DNA of 64,000 bases, taken from Sarcomyxa edulis (Eukaryota; Basidiomycota; Agaricomycetes; Agaricales; Mycenaceae). Shown piece by piece: positions 23,454 to 33,277 of the stretch (position 1 is the first letter of the stretch; the number at the start of each line of letters is the position of its first letter). The stretch spans positions 2,418,001-2,482,000 of the forward strand of contig QUOL01000004.1 in NCBI GenBank assembly GCA_009761415.1, in the 5' to 3' direction. The notes beneath the pieces are model-generated. The model was not told the DNA's origin, made no database searches, and worked only from the letters and a program-made list of their open reading frames with translations. The position numbers and the translations under genes were made by a program.

Positions 23454-25042
23454 CTATAGTTCGCCTCTAGGGGGTAAGGTGACGTTTTCTCGGAGGGGAT
23501 TTTACGTAGCGAGAAATCCTAATGCCCAATGACTTGTGTTTGGATAATGTGTCCGTAAAAACGGTGGTGAGGTGGGTATGAGATGATAAGGTGTAAGGTA
23601 AGCTTCGGACTTGTAGGTTCGTTCTCGGTAGACCGTTTAGAGGCTTCGGACAGCTATAGGCTCGTTCTTGGAAAACCTTCGAAGGCCTCGGACAGCTTTC
23701 GGAGAGCTGATCGATGTTTTGGACGGCTTATAAAACGTCTTTGGAGAGCTATCGAGGGCTTCGGACAGCTCTTGAACTGATTTCGGAGAGCTTCGAGGGT
23801 TTCGGACAGCTCTGGACTGATTTCGGAGAGCTTCCTTTGTTCCGGGAGTGGTACTGCCGACTGAATCAAGTCCTTTTTCTCTTGTTTTGACCGACTCCTG
23901 TAATCGTTCCTTGTCTCGGTTTCAGAAGTATGAGAAAGAGATAGAATTCCTATAGAGAGTGACTGGGTAGTTGGTCGATTCGGGTATGTTCCTCTGGTTC
24001 TCGTCCACACTGGTTCTATCTACCGTTCTCCATGTCCTATCCTACTTTATATATGAATTCCTTCCCTGTCCTTGCCTAATTCTTCACCCCGAGTGCCATC
24101 CCAAGGTCCCCGAGATCTCCAATGATGAAACAGATCCGGTATTGGTTTTGATGTGTCTGAACCTCGCTCAGTGTGAAAGGTTAGGGCCTGAGGTGTTTTC
24201 TGAAAGCGTTGCAAGGTGAATTTGTGAAGGGATGAAACATGTCCGAGTGAGCAGGATGATGGGGAGCTTCCGATAGATTTTTCCAAGATGCGACGGCCAA
24301 AGTTGTCCGAGAAGAGTGAATTTGATGTGGGTTGCTAGGCGGAGACCTGTAGTGTCTTTGTTAGCGGGCGATACCTCGCTTACAAGTGCTGTATCATGTG
24401 ATAAACACAGAGGGAAGAATATTCCGTAGCACCACTTGGTCAGGGTGAACGGAAGCCTTAACGAGGCGTCCAGATGCATGGAAAGGTGTGAATTGAGATC
24501 GCAATGTAAAGGGAATATGTCCGATTTGATAGGAAGAACAGCTCAGGGCAGCAAGCATCACGTTGGCGGTATGTCGACTGGTGGCAATGTTTTGTCGGTG
24601 AAGTATCTCTCGATGAGGTCTTCTAGAGGTGAAAGGGAACCTGCTGAAACGATTTGGGATCTGTCCGAAGGATCTAGGGGGCTGCGGAGAGGTGATCGAG
24701 TACATTGGGCCTTCGGTCAGGTGAAACGACGATAGGGAATTGGGTTCTGGCGGTAGATTTCCTTCGGAGAAGTTGTTCGTGTGTGATTTCAAGTATTCCG
24801 AAACGTTCTGAGACGTGACCGAAGGCGGGTTAGCATTTCGTGAGTGGATGAAGAGGCTGCTTTCGGGGAGGAACCGTCAAGTAGTGGGTACTTGGTGTCT
24901 TTCAGTGTCCGGTCATTCGAAAAGTAAGTTGTTTGTGGTAATATCACCAGTATCTCTGTAGTTAGCTATGTCTGGGGAGTCGCATAAGAGTAGGTTGTTG
25001 TATAGTTGTCGATTCCTTGGCTTGGATGCTGGCATCCTCACA
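23408..25042 (+). repeat. Left long terminal direct repeat (1635 bp)
   Basis: Starts TGTGATGAGG and ends ATCCTCACA, so the ends form TGTGA/TCACA inverted tips with TG...CA, as in LTRs. It matches 33278-34913 along its whole length by eye; the one difference I noticed is cttgg versus ctgggg near the 3' end. Between about 23640 and 23835 it contains tandem words of the type ttcggacagct and tttcggagagct. Short frames occur in it but none looks coding. Confidence 0.9.
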
Positions 25043-25065
25043 CTTCCTCCTAACTTTTAAATATC

Positions 25066-25079
25066 GACCGTCCCCGGTC
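25066..25079. promoter_or_regulatory. CCG-N4-CGG inverted repeat
   Basis: GACCG-TCCC-CGGTC lies just inside the left LTR, upstream of the first internal gene. The inverted CCG/CGG half-sites resemble Zn2Cys6 protein targets. Binding is inference. Confidence 0.3.
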
Positions 25080-25149
25080 GATCATCCGGAGGGCAAACAC
25101 AACAACGTGTCCGTGACCGAAACAGGGCAAGGACGACCGGCCAAGGACC

Positions 25150-25156
25150 TATAAAT
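25150..25156 (+). promoter_or_regulatory. TATA box, internal paralog 1
   Basis: tataaat lies 52 bp upstream of the ATG at 25202. Equivalent boxes precede the other four paralogs: tataaa 26201, tataaag 27837, tataaag 28520 and tataaac 29330. Confidence 0.6.
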
Positions 25157-25201
25157 TCCAAGGTTAAGACAGCCAGAGCTTTCCTGAAAGCAACAAGACA
25201 A

Positions 25202-25984
25202 ATGGATCCCATAGCAAAAGAACTCTTCTTTACGCGCTGCCTCGATCTAGACGGGATAGATGGCGATATTACAATGGCGACTTTCCTCGGATACCTGCGT
25301 AACAATATCCGTCCCATGGTTCACCTAGTCGTCAGCTGCATTTTTCAGGATGCTGTGGCGGACGTTCTCCTTCCGGAGTTCTCAAGTCACGGTGTATACA
25401 CGCTGAGGAAGCACGTTAAAATCTTGTGCCAGCACATGGTGAGTGCGTGTGTGCCTTTCAGGGGGTCTGTGCTAATTGCGAAGGTTAAGGTATTCATGCT
25501 CAGACTTAGATGGGTACTGAAGGGGAGGTGCATGGACGATACCACGGAGCCGTTTCCCAAGGAAGCAGTGACCGCCGTTTACCAGGTGCAGCGGTGCGTC
25601 CACGTCGTAGGGTTTTCCGGGGATCAGGACGAGGACGAGGCACATAAGATCGACGTTATCTTGTACTTCATAGAAGAATATGCCCGCCGATCGACATTCG
25701 GCGTCGCTTTCGATTACATCGAGGCGGACCCGCGTGGTCGGTTCCATGCACATGCCGTGTTGAAGAAGCATCCATACAGCGGTCCCAGGGTACATCGAGA
25801 TGGTACGATTAGTACGGACAGGGGCAACAGCCTCGAGGGGGAAGAAAATCCGGCTAACAACGAAGACGAAGGCATATCCGTCATAAGTATTGCAACGGAC
25901 GACGAGGACGAAGAAATGGAGGTGGCCGAGGTAGAAAGGGCCTTGTCCGGTAAGAATTCTGACACTTTAGCGGTGCGGCAATGA
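25202..25984 (+). CDS. Element-internal paralog 1, unknown function
   Basis: No known family recognised. First of five related genes in tandem. The N-terminal part (MDPIAKELFFTRCLDLDG) leads to motif 1, FLGYLRNNIRPMVHLV. Motif 2 begins PFPKEAVTAVYQVQ and includes VVGFSGDQDEDEAHKID. Motif 3 (FGVAFDYIEADPRGRFHAHA) is shared with paralog 5. A 45-nt in-frame stretch after CACATG (gtgagt...gcgaag) is probably an intron, in the same place as in the paralogs. The C-terminus is acidic (ATDDEDEEMEVAEVE). There is no signal peptide. Roughly 245-260 aa. Confidence 0.65.
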   Translation: MDPIAKELFFTRCLDLDGIDGDITMATFLGYLRNNIRPMVHLVVSCIFQDAVADVLLPEFSSHGVYTLRKHVKILCQHMVSACVPFRGSVLIAKVKVFMLRLRWVLKGRCMDDTTEPFPKEAVTAVYQVQRCVHVVGFSGDQDEDEAHKIDVILYFIEEYARRSTFGVAFDYIEADPRGRFHAHAVLKKHPYSGPRVHRDGTISTDRGNSLEGEENPANNEDEGISVISIATDDEDEEMEVAEVERALSGKNSDTLAVRQ

Positions 25985-26235
25985 GCTGATCGGAGAGGTA
26001 CAGTCCAGCCACTCGCGAGCTTGGCAACACACGGGGCATTTCGCCTGCATTTGGAGACGTTATCCGAAGAGGAGAGGAACGGTTTGATTGGCGGGGCGGC
26101 GATTATCGAACAGGGACTAAACAATTTGTCGGGGGCATGAGGCGGCAAGAAGAGGGAAGGGTTCGGAGAGGTGATCGAGGGCATGCAGTCATCATGTACA
26201 TATAAACGACGAGTCCTTTCGTGTTGAAAATCGAA

Positions 26236-26822
26236 ATGCCTGCCCGCAGTATGCAAATGGCTTGCGAGAGACTCTGCGACTACTTCATGACGCTGAACGT
26301 CCCGTCCTTTATTCGACCCGTCTTCTATCCGCACGAGGGCTTCGATGGATTCTTCCGCAAACGCCTTCGTATGATGTTCGGTGTCATCCAGGCGACGCTT
26401 CCCCATAGGGTGACAGCATTTCCCGATGACACCGATAGCGTTATCGGGCAGTATACGCTGTCGAGACGGCTTATGCGGTTTTTCGTCGAGAACGTTGTAC
26501 GGGCTTCCACCGTTTTTCAGCGGGGCAACGCAGAGATACTAAAAAAAATCCTTCTGCGCAGGAACTCATCGTTGCATACCGTCAGCGGGCCAGGACCGAT
26601 GCCAACGCCGCCGAATTTAAAATTCCTTCAGAGGTATCCCGTATGATGGAGTTCAGTCTTATCGTTTATGACAAGGTCGGATTTCATGGGGACTGGGCCC
26701 TCAGCAGCGTCGGTCAGAGGAGGGAAATGCTTCAGTCACTAAAAGATGAGGCCGACGTTAACGCTTCATTGACTGGCGGGGCAAAGGAGTATCCCGAATT
26801 TGAGGACCTGGTGTTCTGGTAA
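26236..26822 (+). CDS. Element-internal paralog 2, unknown function
   Basis: Second member of the array. Exon 1 from ATG 26236 (MPARSMQMACERLCDYFM) has motif 1 as FDGFFRKRLRMMFGVI. An intron of about 40 nt begins near 26492 (gtacgg) after FFVENV. Exon 2 reads KKNPSAQELIVAYRQRARTD, then motif 2 as IPSEVSRMMEFSLIVYDKVG followed by FHGDW, and ends YPEFEDLVFW at 26822. An unspliced frame instead runs to 26646, so the join decides the protein. Motif 2 is clear only after splicing, which supports the model. Confidence 0.6.
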
Positions 26823-27885
26823 GCAGGCGCCGTCGGTCTCGTTCTTTGGGCCCCTCAGAGGGATACTAATAGTCGGAAATTTGCATTTCAGAACGCACGC
26901 GTAGCGGGGAGGCTTTCCTGGATGTGACCGAGGGGGTTTTTGTCGTCGTTGGTACTTTAATGGGTAAACACTCCTTTCGCGTGCCGTGTTCAGAGATCTT
27001 GTAGTTTATGGAATGCACTGTCAGTCCGGAGGGCAACAACGGTCTCGGGCAGCCTCCCAACCTCCTTTACAAAGGGTATCGATGTCCGATGATTCCACCC
27101 GCTGTGCGCAGACATTTGAATCGCGGACAGTTCGTAACTCCGTCAGCGGCTCTTGATGAGAGGAAAGTTCAGAGGGGAGGCGAGTGAGATGAGAACGGAG
27201 AGAGGTTATCAATGCTTTCAGAGCTTTTCTCCTTTACAATTTCGCTATATCGCTCAGTGGCCTGGTCATCATTTCGTTCTTCCGTAGCCTCGCCGTTATA
27301 CGATGTCAGGATGATCTTCTCGTCCCGTTCAATAACTCGGCCGGCGCAAGATGCTGTTCTCTTCTTCAAGATGATGCAGTTGCATTTCTACAGCGCTCAA
27401 AGCCGACAGCCGTCAAGCGCCAGTGGCTTCATGAAGTCATGGCCGTTTAGATCGAGGTGGCTTGCGTCCTGATCGTCGTTGTTCTTACGGCGCAGTTGAG
27501 ACTGTGCGTGTTAATACGTGTGCGGGTGATGTGACCGCGATCTTGCGAAATCTTTGCGAAGGAACGAGACACGGCGAAGAGTATCAGGTGAGGCAAGGAC
27601 CTGCGACAATAGTCGAAAAGATGGTCCCAGGGTAGCGGCACGACGTGGCGGCCAGCTCGTGTTCTTTTGCATGTGGCATTTGCAACCGTTCCGTGGGCAT
27701 TTATACCGAAGTACAGGCATTTTTTACTGCTTCTGATAAGGCATGGTCCGGAAAATCCAACGGTTAACAGTTGCCGCACAGAGTCCGTTCGGACACCTCT
27801 TATCGGTCCGAGACGTCAGTCCTAAGTCCGATGAGGTATAAAGAACGCCAGCTGGCGCAGGGTAGCCATCGATATTCCGGCCAAA
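26823..27885. other. Intergenic gap between paralogs 2 and 3
   Basis: About 1.06 kb without a clear gene. Frames on the minus strand (27169-27369, 27447-27779) lack motifs. A perfect GTCCG-TT-CGGAC palindrome lies at 27783-27794, and more tccg words precede the TATA box at 27837. Confidence 0.45.
27783..27794. promoter_or_regulatory. CCG-N2-CGG palindrome upstream of paralog 3
   Basis: GTCCGTTCGGAC is a perfect 12-bp palindrome 43 bp before the TATA box. It resembles a Zn2Cys6 inverted half-site. Its role is inferred only. Confidence 0.35.
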
Positions 27886-28481
27886 ATGTCGCATGTCGTT
27901 AGTTCATCGTTTACTCAAGCTCTCCGAGACGAGTTTTTGTCGTATGCTCATCCTCCTGAAGTTCTTGCCGGGGATTTCGCTCCTACCGAGGGCTTTACAA
28001 ATTTCCTTCGGTTCCGCCTCCGCCCTATGATGGAGATCGTCGAGCGGGGGTACGCGGCTTATCTTATAACGAGTTCCCCGAGAGACACCGTTGAACCAAT
28101 CATATGGAGCGAGACGAAGGGCTGGTTCCGCATCGTGTTGGATCATTTGGTAGGCGTCCGTGGTTCACTCGGTGAGCTTCGGAGTGTTAACCTTACGTCT
28201 TCTAGGATGCCATTCTACGGTTTAGGGATAGGGTGACGGCAATTGGCCGAGGAGACGAGGCCGTGGTTCCGTCAGAAGCGTTGCGCCTCGCAAGCATGGT
28301 GCAGCTATTCCTTATCCATCACGGAGTTGAGCTCGGGTACGATGAAGATGTACTTGTGAAGAGGAAGGATTTAACGAAGGAGTTCCTTTGGTCTATCGTC
28401 CCTGTAATGCACCGAGAGGCAGTTGCCGTGGAATTTCCGGAGTTCGTGATACGGTTGGCAGGGGAGGGTACGGGCAAGTAG
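27886..28481 (+). CDS. Element-internal paralog 3, unknown function
   Basis: Third member. Exon 1 (27886 to about 28147) encodes MSHVVSSSFTQALRDEFLSY, then motif 1 as FTNFLRFRLRPMMEIVERGY. An intron (gtaggcgtcc...tcttctag) ends at 28204. Exon 2 opens DAILRFRDRVTAIGRGDEAV and carries motif 2 as VPSEALRLASMVQLFLIHHG with VELGYDEDV next, then KRKDLTKEFLWSIVP and EFPEFVIRLAGEGTGK. About 180 aa. It aligns over its whole length with paralog 2, including the PEF near the C-terminus. Confidence 0.65.
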
Positions 28482-28566
28482 AAGGGGTGTCCGATAGCTG
28501 AATAGCGCGATATTTTTAGTATAAAGAGGGTGAATCAATTCCTCCGTACAGGTCACCGCAGAGCCC

Positions 28567-29285
28567 ATGAAAATTATGGAACCCCTACACCAAGTCCTTT
28601 TGAACACTCTTGCCCAAGAGGCAGCAACGTTCGATATCCTTGATCGTGACGGAATGATTCACTATCTCAGGTGCCTCCTGCGCCCCGCTGTCGGCCTCGT
28701 TGCCGATTTTATATTCCGTGAACTCGGGCCCGATGGCTACTTCGTAGCTTTAACTGGTCGCGAGAGGGTTCCCTACTACTGCAATGCGCAAATCGTGTTG
28801 CTCCTCGCGGTACGTTGGTCTAAACTCGACCCTTAGCGATCTCATTGTTTAACGGGTTTTCACTTGATCGGTAACAGGTCCATTTCCACAGCCAGTGGCA
28901 GGAGCTGAACAAGCAGGACAGGCGTTTATACATGATTCCGTCCGAGATGAATAGAACGATTAGCCATTTGCGCTTGATTTGTCGGGCTGTCCGAATTCAG
29001 CCAGCAAGCCCCATTCATTGGGAGGTCGAAGCCGTCCGAGCTCTTACCGAGCTTAGCATACGCGCCCTGGCAGCTTACGCGTCGGCTGAAGATGCCTTCG
29101 ATTGCCCGGAGTACGAGAAGCCCGGGGATGCCGCGTTGGAAAGCGCGATGACCAGATCGATCCGTCTCGATCTCCTCGAAAGGGTCGTGCCTAAGCGCGT
29201 TGTCGTAGTCGAGGGGGAGTCCGAAGGTGCAGGATATAGCGACGCGGAGGACTGGCCAGGGTCGGAGGAGGAAACGACGGAGTAA
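28567..29285 (+). CDS. Element-internal paralog 4, unknown function
   Basis: Fourth member. The first exon (MKIMEPLHQVLLNTLAQEAA) has motif 1 as MIHYLRCLLRPAVGLVADFI. The intron gtacgttgg...ggtaacag ends at 28878. The second exon begins VHFHSQWQELNKQDRRLYM, followed by motif 2 as IPSEMNRTISHLRLICRAVR, and ends in an acidic tail (GYSDAEDWPGSEEETTE) at 29285. The unspliced reading stops 8 codons into the intron. About 215 aa. A TATA box stands at 28520. Confidence 0.62.
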
Positions 29286-29386
29286 AGTAACGCTCCCAGA
29301 ATCATATGCCACTTATTGTAGTCTGCATATATAAACCTCCCCGAATCGTTTGCTCTGATCCTTAAGTCAGTAAAGTTCCATCAACG

Positions 29387-30322
29387 ATGTCCTTTATTCT
29401 CCGTTTGTCTGCAAATCGCTTTCCCGAAAATCCCCAGGATCCCGACCTCGAGAATGAGAGGTCTCCGACCACCATCTGGTCTCGGTCAATTCGTAGCCTC
29501 CTAGGCATCGTTCATCTCTCCGTTAATGGAAGGTGTCCGACGGACGTTCCTCTCGAGGAAAGGCTCTGGGTCAGGACCCTCCTCACCCGGATCGTCAATT
29601 ACGTAGTAAGCGGCTCGCTTGTTTTTCCTTCATCGTTCCTCTTTCAACATCGTCCGTCCAGCATCAAGCTATGAAGCTCCGAGCCTCCGAAGCCATTAAA
29701 TCAGGTTCTTGGGATACCATTCCAATTCCCGCTCAAGCCACCACTACCGTCGCCATGCTCGAGTTCTTTCTGAAGAACTTTGGTTTCGAGGGGGACTACG
29801 TTGCGGTCAACGTTAGGAACGTTGGGTATCTTTTATCGTCGGTGAAGAGCGAGATGGTTGCCCAGGCGCGTTTTACTTATTTCTTGGTTCTCATCCTTCG
29901 TTGATTTATTTCTTTTCGTCCTTTTCTAGGTCGGATACGTCGGAACCGCCCTGGATTTCGATGGATTCGAGTCGTCCGATGCGTACAACGGGTACGGCGT
30001 GCTTCCCGAAATGAAGCAGCAGCAAGTCAATGACCTGCTCAGATCGCGGGCGGCTTTCGTTCCCAATCCTATTCTTCCTGCTCCTCAATATCCTCTTGTC
30101 CCCTTCGTCGCGAGGTTTCCCGTGAAAGAGGGCTTTGAAGAGGTCCGTCTTCATGGAGACGTTCCCGATCCTCGTCTCGGAGGCCTCCACCAAGTTCATT
30201 TCGGCCCTGGAACTTTCGGACAGGTAGATCCTCGGAACGCTGCGACGCGTGGGAGAGGTCGCGGAGGGGCAAGGGCTAATCGTCGAGGAGCTGGAGCGGT
30301 ACCTGATACTACCATTCTGTAG
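29387..30322 (+). CDS. Element-internal paralog 5, unknown function
   Basis: Fifth member, three exons: 29387-29605, 29662-29865 and 29930-30322. Motif 1 is TIWSRSIRSLLGIVHLSV. Motif 2 reads IPAQATTTVAMLEFFLKNFG then FEGDYVAVNVRN. Motif 3 in exon 3 is YVGTALDFDGFESSDAYNGY, as in paralog 1. The tail is Pro-rich, then RGRGRGGARANRRGAGA, an RGG-like segment that could bind nucleic acid. The second intron appears to be GC-AG (CCCAG|gcgcgt...cttttctag), because no GT donor restores the frame. About 271 aa. Confidence 0.62.
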
Positions 30323-31140
30323 ACCGTCCGATGAGTTTCCGATTCCTTGTTTCTGTAAAATAAATGCCTGATAACAGGCGCATAATTCGTTCATAATTTT
30401 GCATAGTGTGAGACCCAGCGTCTCGGTCTCCTCGTAAATCTGTAAAACGTTGTGAGTTGCATACTTTTAATCATATCAGCGCATAATTGGGTTCGGTCTG
30501 CGTCAGTAGATCCGCTGGCCAGCCAGATCTACCGTCTCCGAACCCCGCATAGTCGTTTTCTTCCAATTTCTTTCGATCGTTTGTCGTCCGTGGTCTTTTC
30601 GCAGTATTTCGTCACTGTGTACAGGAAAGCCGTCGCTCTCTATCCGTTATGGGTTTATGACTCCCATGGCGCAAACTTGTCCGTTTCGTGCTTGCTTTAA
30701 TCGTTCGTTCTTCTTATTGACTTCCTGGGTACCGTTTAACCCTTAATTTTTTTTACGTTCGATGACTTCCGTTATTTCATTTCCAGTCGTGCTTATTTGC
30801 CTGGATATGCTTGCTCCGATGACTCTTATCTCCTTGCTTGTCATTCTCCGGTCTCGATTTTCTTCGTCCTTCGATGTGATCGAGCTCGATCTCCTTTAGG
30901 CTGTCCGATCCTTCGGTTACAAGTGGATGTTTGGCATCGGCCTCCCCTTTGTTTGGTACCGCCGCGAGATGCGAAGCGCGATTAGATCAACACGTGCCTG
31001 GAGATACCCGAAACGAGATCGCCGAGGTATGGAATCACTTTCGAACTTTATCGATCAAATCTCTCTCGCCCTCTGCCCACCGTCTTCCAGCATCTGACGC
31101 GCCTCGATCACCTCTCCCATAACTCTCCAGGACCACTCCA
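30323..31140. other. Upstream region of the Zn2Cys6 element gene
   Basis: About 0.8 kb, T/C-rich, with no coding motif. It probably holds the promoter and 5' UTR of the next gene. A sixth diverged paralog is not evident. Confidence 0.4.
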
Positions 31141-32900
31141 ATGGCTCTTCCTTCGTCAACGTCTTTAGCCGCCCCCGACTTCACGTTCTCCGAGGCGTTC
31201 AATCTGGCACTATCCGGTGGTCTTCCTACAACAACGGTCCCAGCACAGGTCATGGCCTCAATGAAATCGTCGCGAGGAATTCCCGGTACTGAGTATGGTT
31301 TGGTCGAGGAGCTCCGACCGACAACCGCTAGAAGTCGCGAGGAGCTCCATTCAGTTTGTGTGGCATTCCTGCACATTGGGTGGACGCCCCCTTTTCCTCC
31401 AGCTTTTGATGAATTCCCTACATTGGATGACGATATTATCGGCTTCGTACGTCAACTCGTCGTTGTCCCCGACTTCTTTCTAGAGGCCCTTGAGTACAAC
31501 CTTCCTCCTCGTCGCACTCCCCTCTTCCTTCCCGTGAAGGAAGAGACTCCTGCTCCTTGGTACGGTAGCTTCGAGAAGATACTGGGAACGTCCGAGTTTC
31601 CCGACTTATCCGAGGACGAGATCGACGAGCTTGGTAAGTCAGTTTTTCGTTTTCTCGTTCTCCATTTACTGACTCCGATCCATTCTTTTTTAGCCGGAGA
31701 CACCGATTCTGGTCCTAGCGGCAACGCTGTAGTTCACGCGACAAACCCACCCCTAGCGACCACCAGTACCTCGTTTGTTGTCAATCCCGAGAGTTCGGAA
31801 GGAGACGCTCCGCTCCCCGATATGAGAGTCAGGCATACTCGGGGAGTTAAACGCGCAAGGGAGGAGTCTGATACGGACGCCGTTCGTCCTCGTATCGTAG
31901 TTCTTCCTCCCTCAGCGACTCGCGCGGTTCCCATCAAGAAGCCCCCCGGTATCTCTTCGAAAAGAGCAGGTCGTATCTTGAAGGCTCAACAGCCATACCT
32001 TATTCGTCACCTGGCACGTTTTTCTTTTCCGCTCTTCCTTCTAGTACTAAAAACCCATTTTATAGGACTGGCGTTGCAGCAGATGCATCAAGCACAACGT
32101 CACTTGTAACGGGCATCGTAGTCATGCCTGCGACAGATGTTTCGCTCGGAGAACCGGCTGCGACATTCACGAGGACGAAGGCCTTCTCGATCTCTCTCGC
32201 GCCATCGAACTGGGGGAAATTGTTATTGCCCCAAAAAAAATCGCTCCCGTGCCCGAGACTTCCAGCAGTCTTCCCGGTCCTTCGGATATCAGCGGGCAGC
32301 GGGAAATGCCAACGAGGGATAAAGGAAAGGGAAAGGCTCGCGAGGTTTCACCGACCGTTGTCGAGGAGTCCCGATTCGCGCCTTTAAAAATTCGTGGTGC
32401 GTTTTCTATTTTACTTTTTAAAGATCGCGTTCTTTTTGAGTTTACCGCTTTTTCCCTTATCTGTAGTGCCCAGGCTTGTTGGTGGTCGCCATCCTGCAGA
32501 GCCAGCATCCAGTGGTGCCTTGTCCGAGGTTCCAATTTCTTTCGGCGAGATGCGCATGCCCGAAACCCGTAGGACTGCCCCTCAACAAGAACCCACGAAT
32601 CGGTCCGAGGTTTTCGATGGTACGGGTATCGTTGAGCCATCCGGCACCCCCAGACCCTCCTCGATTAATCCCTCGTTCGTTTCCCGGAGTCAACGGGTCG
32701 CAGGTCGTCGAGAAAAATGGAAGTCAGTGGTTGACGGATTGAAGGTTGGGATACTTGACGGTGCTGCTGGCGTCGAGGTTTTTGGTAAGCTGGCCCCCGT
32801 TATCCGTGATCAATTGTCGGGCGTTATCGATGCCGCCATTTTGCAAGTTGAAGATCAATACGGGTTTATTTTTGAGGAGGAGCAAGCCGACTCCACGTAA
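31141..32900 (+). CDS. Element-internal protein with central Zn2Cys6-type cluster
   Basis: Four exons: 31141-31633, 31694-32013, 32066-32396 and 32467-32900, about 525 aa. The N-terminal half is Pro/Glu-rich (FLHIGWTPPFPPAFDEFPTL). A basic segment follows (RHTRGVKRAREES, KRAGRILKAQQPYLIRHL). Exon 3 opens with the zinc cluster RCSRCIKHNVTC, seven residues, then CDRCFARRTGC. This fits C-x2-C-x6-C-x7-C-x2-C-x6-C exactly. The rest is disordered, ending in a helical piece (IRDQLSGVIDAAILQVEDQY). The intron before exon 3 has a GC donor (CACCTG|gcacgt...tttatag). The protein may bind DNA at CGG half-sites, or be a structural Zn protein of the element. Function is unproven. Confidence 0.65.
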
Positions 32901-33277
32901 ATAGTTGTTCGGTTCGGAAGTAATATTTTCGTTTCCTATGTAATATTATAAGAGAATAATCCACGATTTGTTTCTTTATTTTTGGACTCCGAGAGACGTA
33001 TATCTTGTTCTAATATAGTCGTTGGGAGCGGCCTTTTTGTGGATAGGGTTGAGAAGTAATTCTTTTATGCGTGATGTCTACGTTTGGAAGGAAACGTCTG
33101 GAATGGAAATCAATCGAGATTTTATTGACGATATATCCGATAGTAACGATGATTCGGACGGAGCGATTCCTTTGGGGGGGGGGGGTCGTTTTTCGGATAA
33201 TGGATGGATAATTGCGGCGTTCGGAAAGCCTGTGAAGAGGATTGTTTTAGTCCAAAACCCTCGCGGTGGGCTCCAGT
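32901..33277. other. 3' internal end of the element
   Basis: AT-rich 3' UTR-like stretch with an 11-13 nt G run at about 33174-33186, 90 bp before the right LTR. No polypurine tract directly abuts the LTR. Confidence 0.4.
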
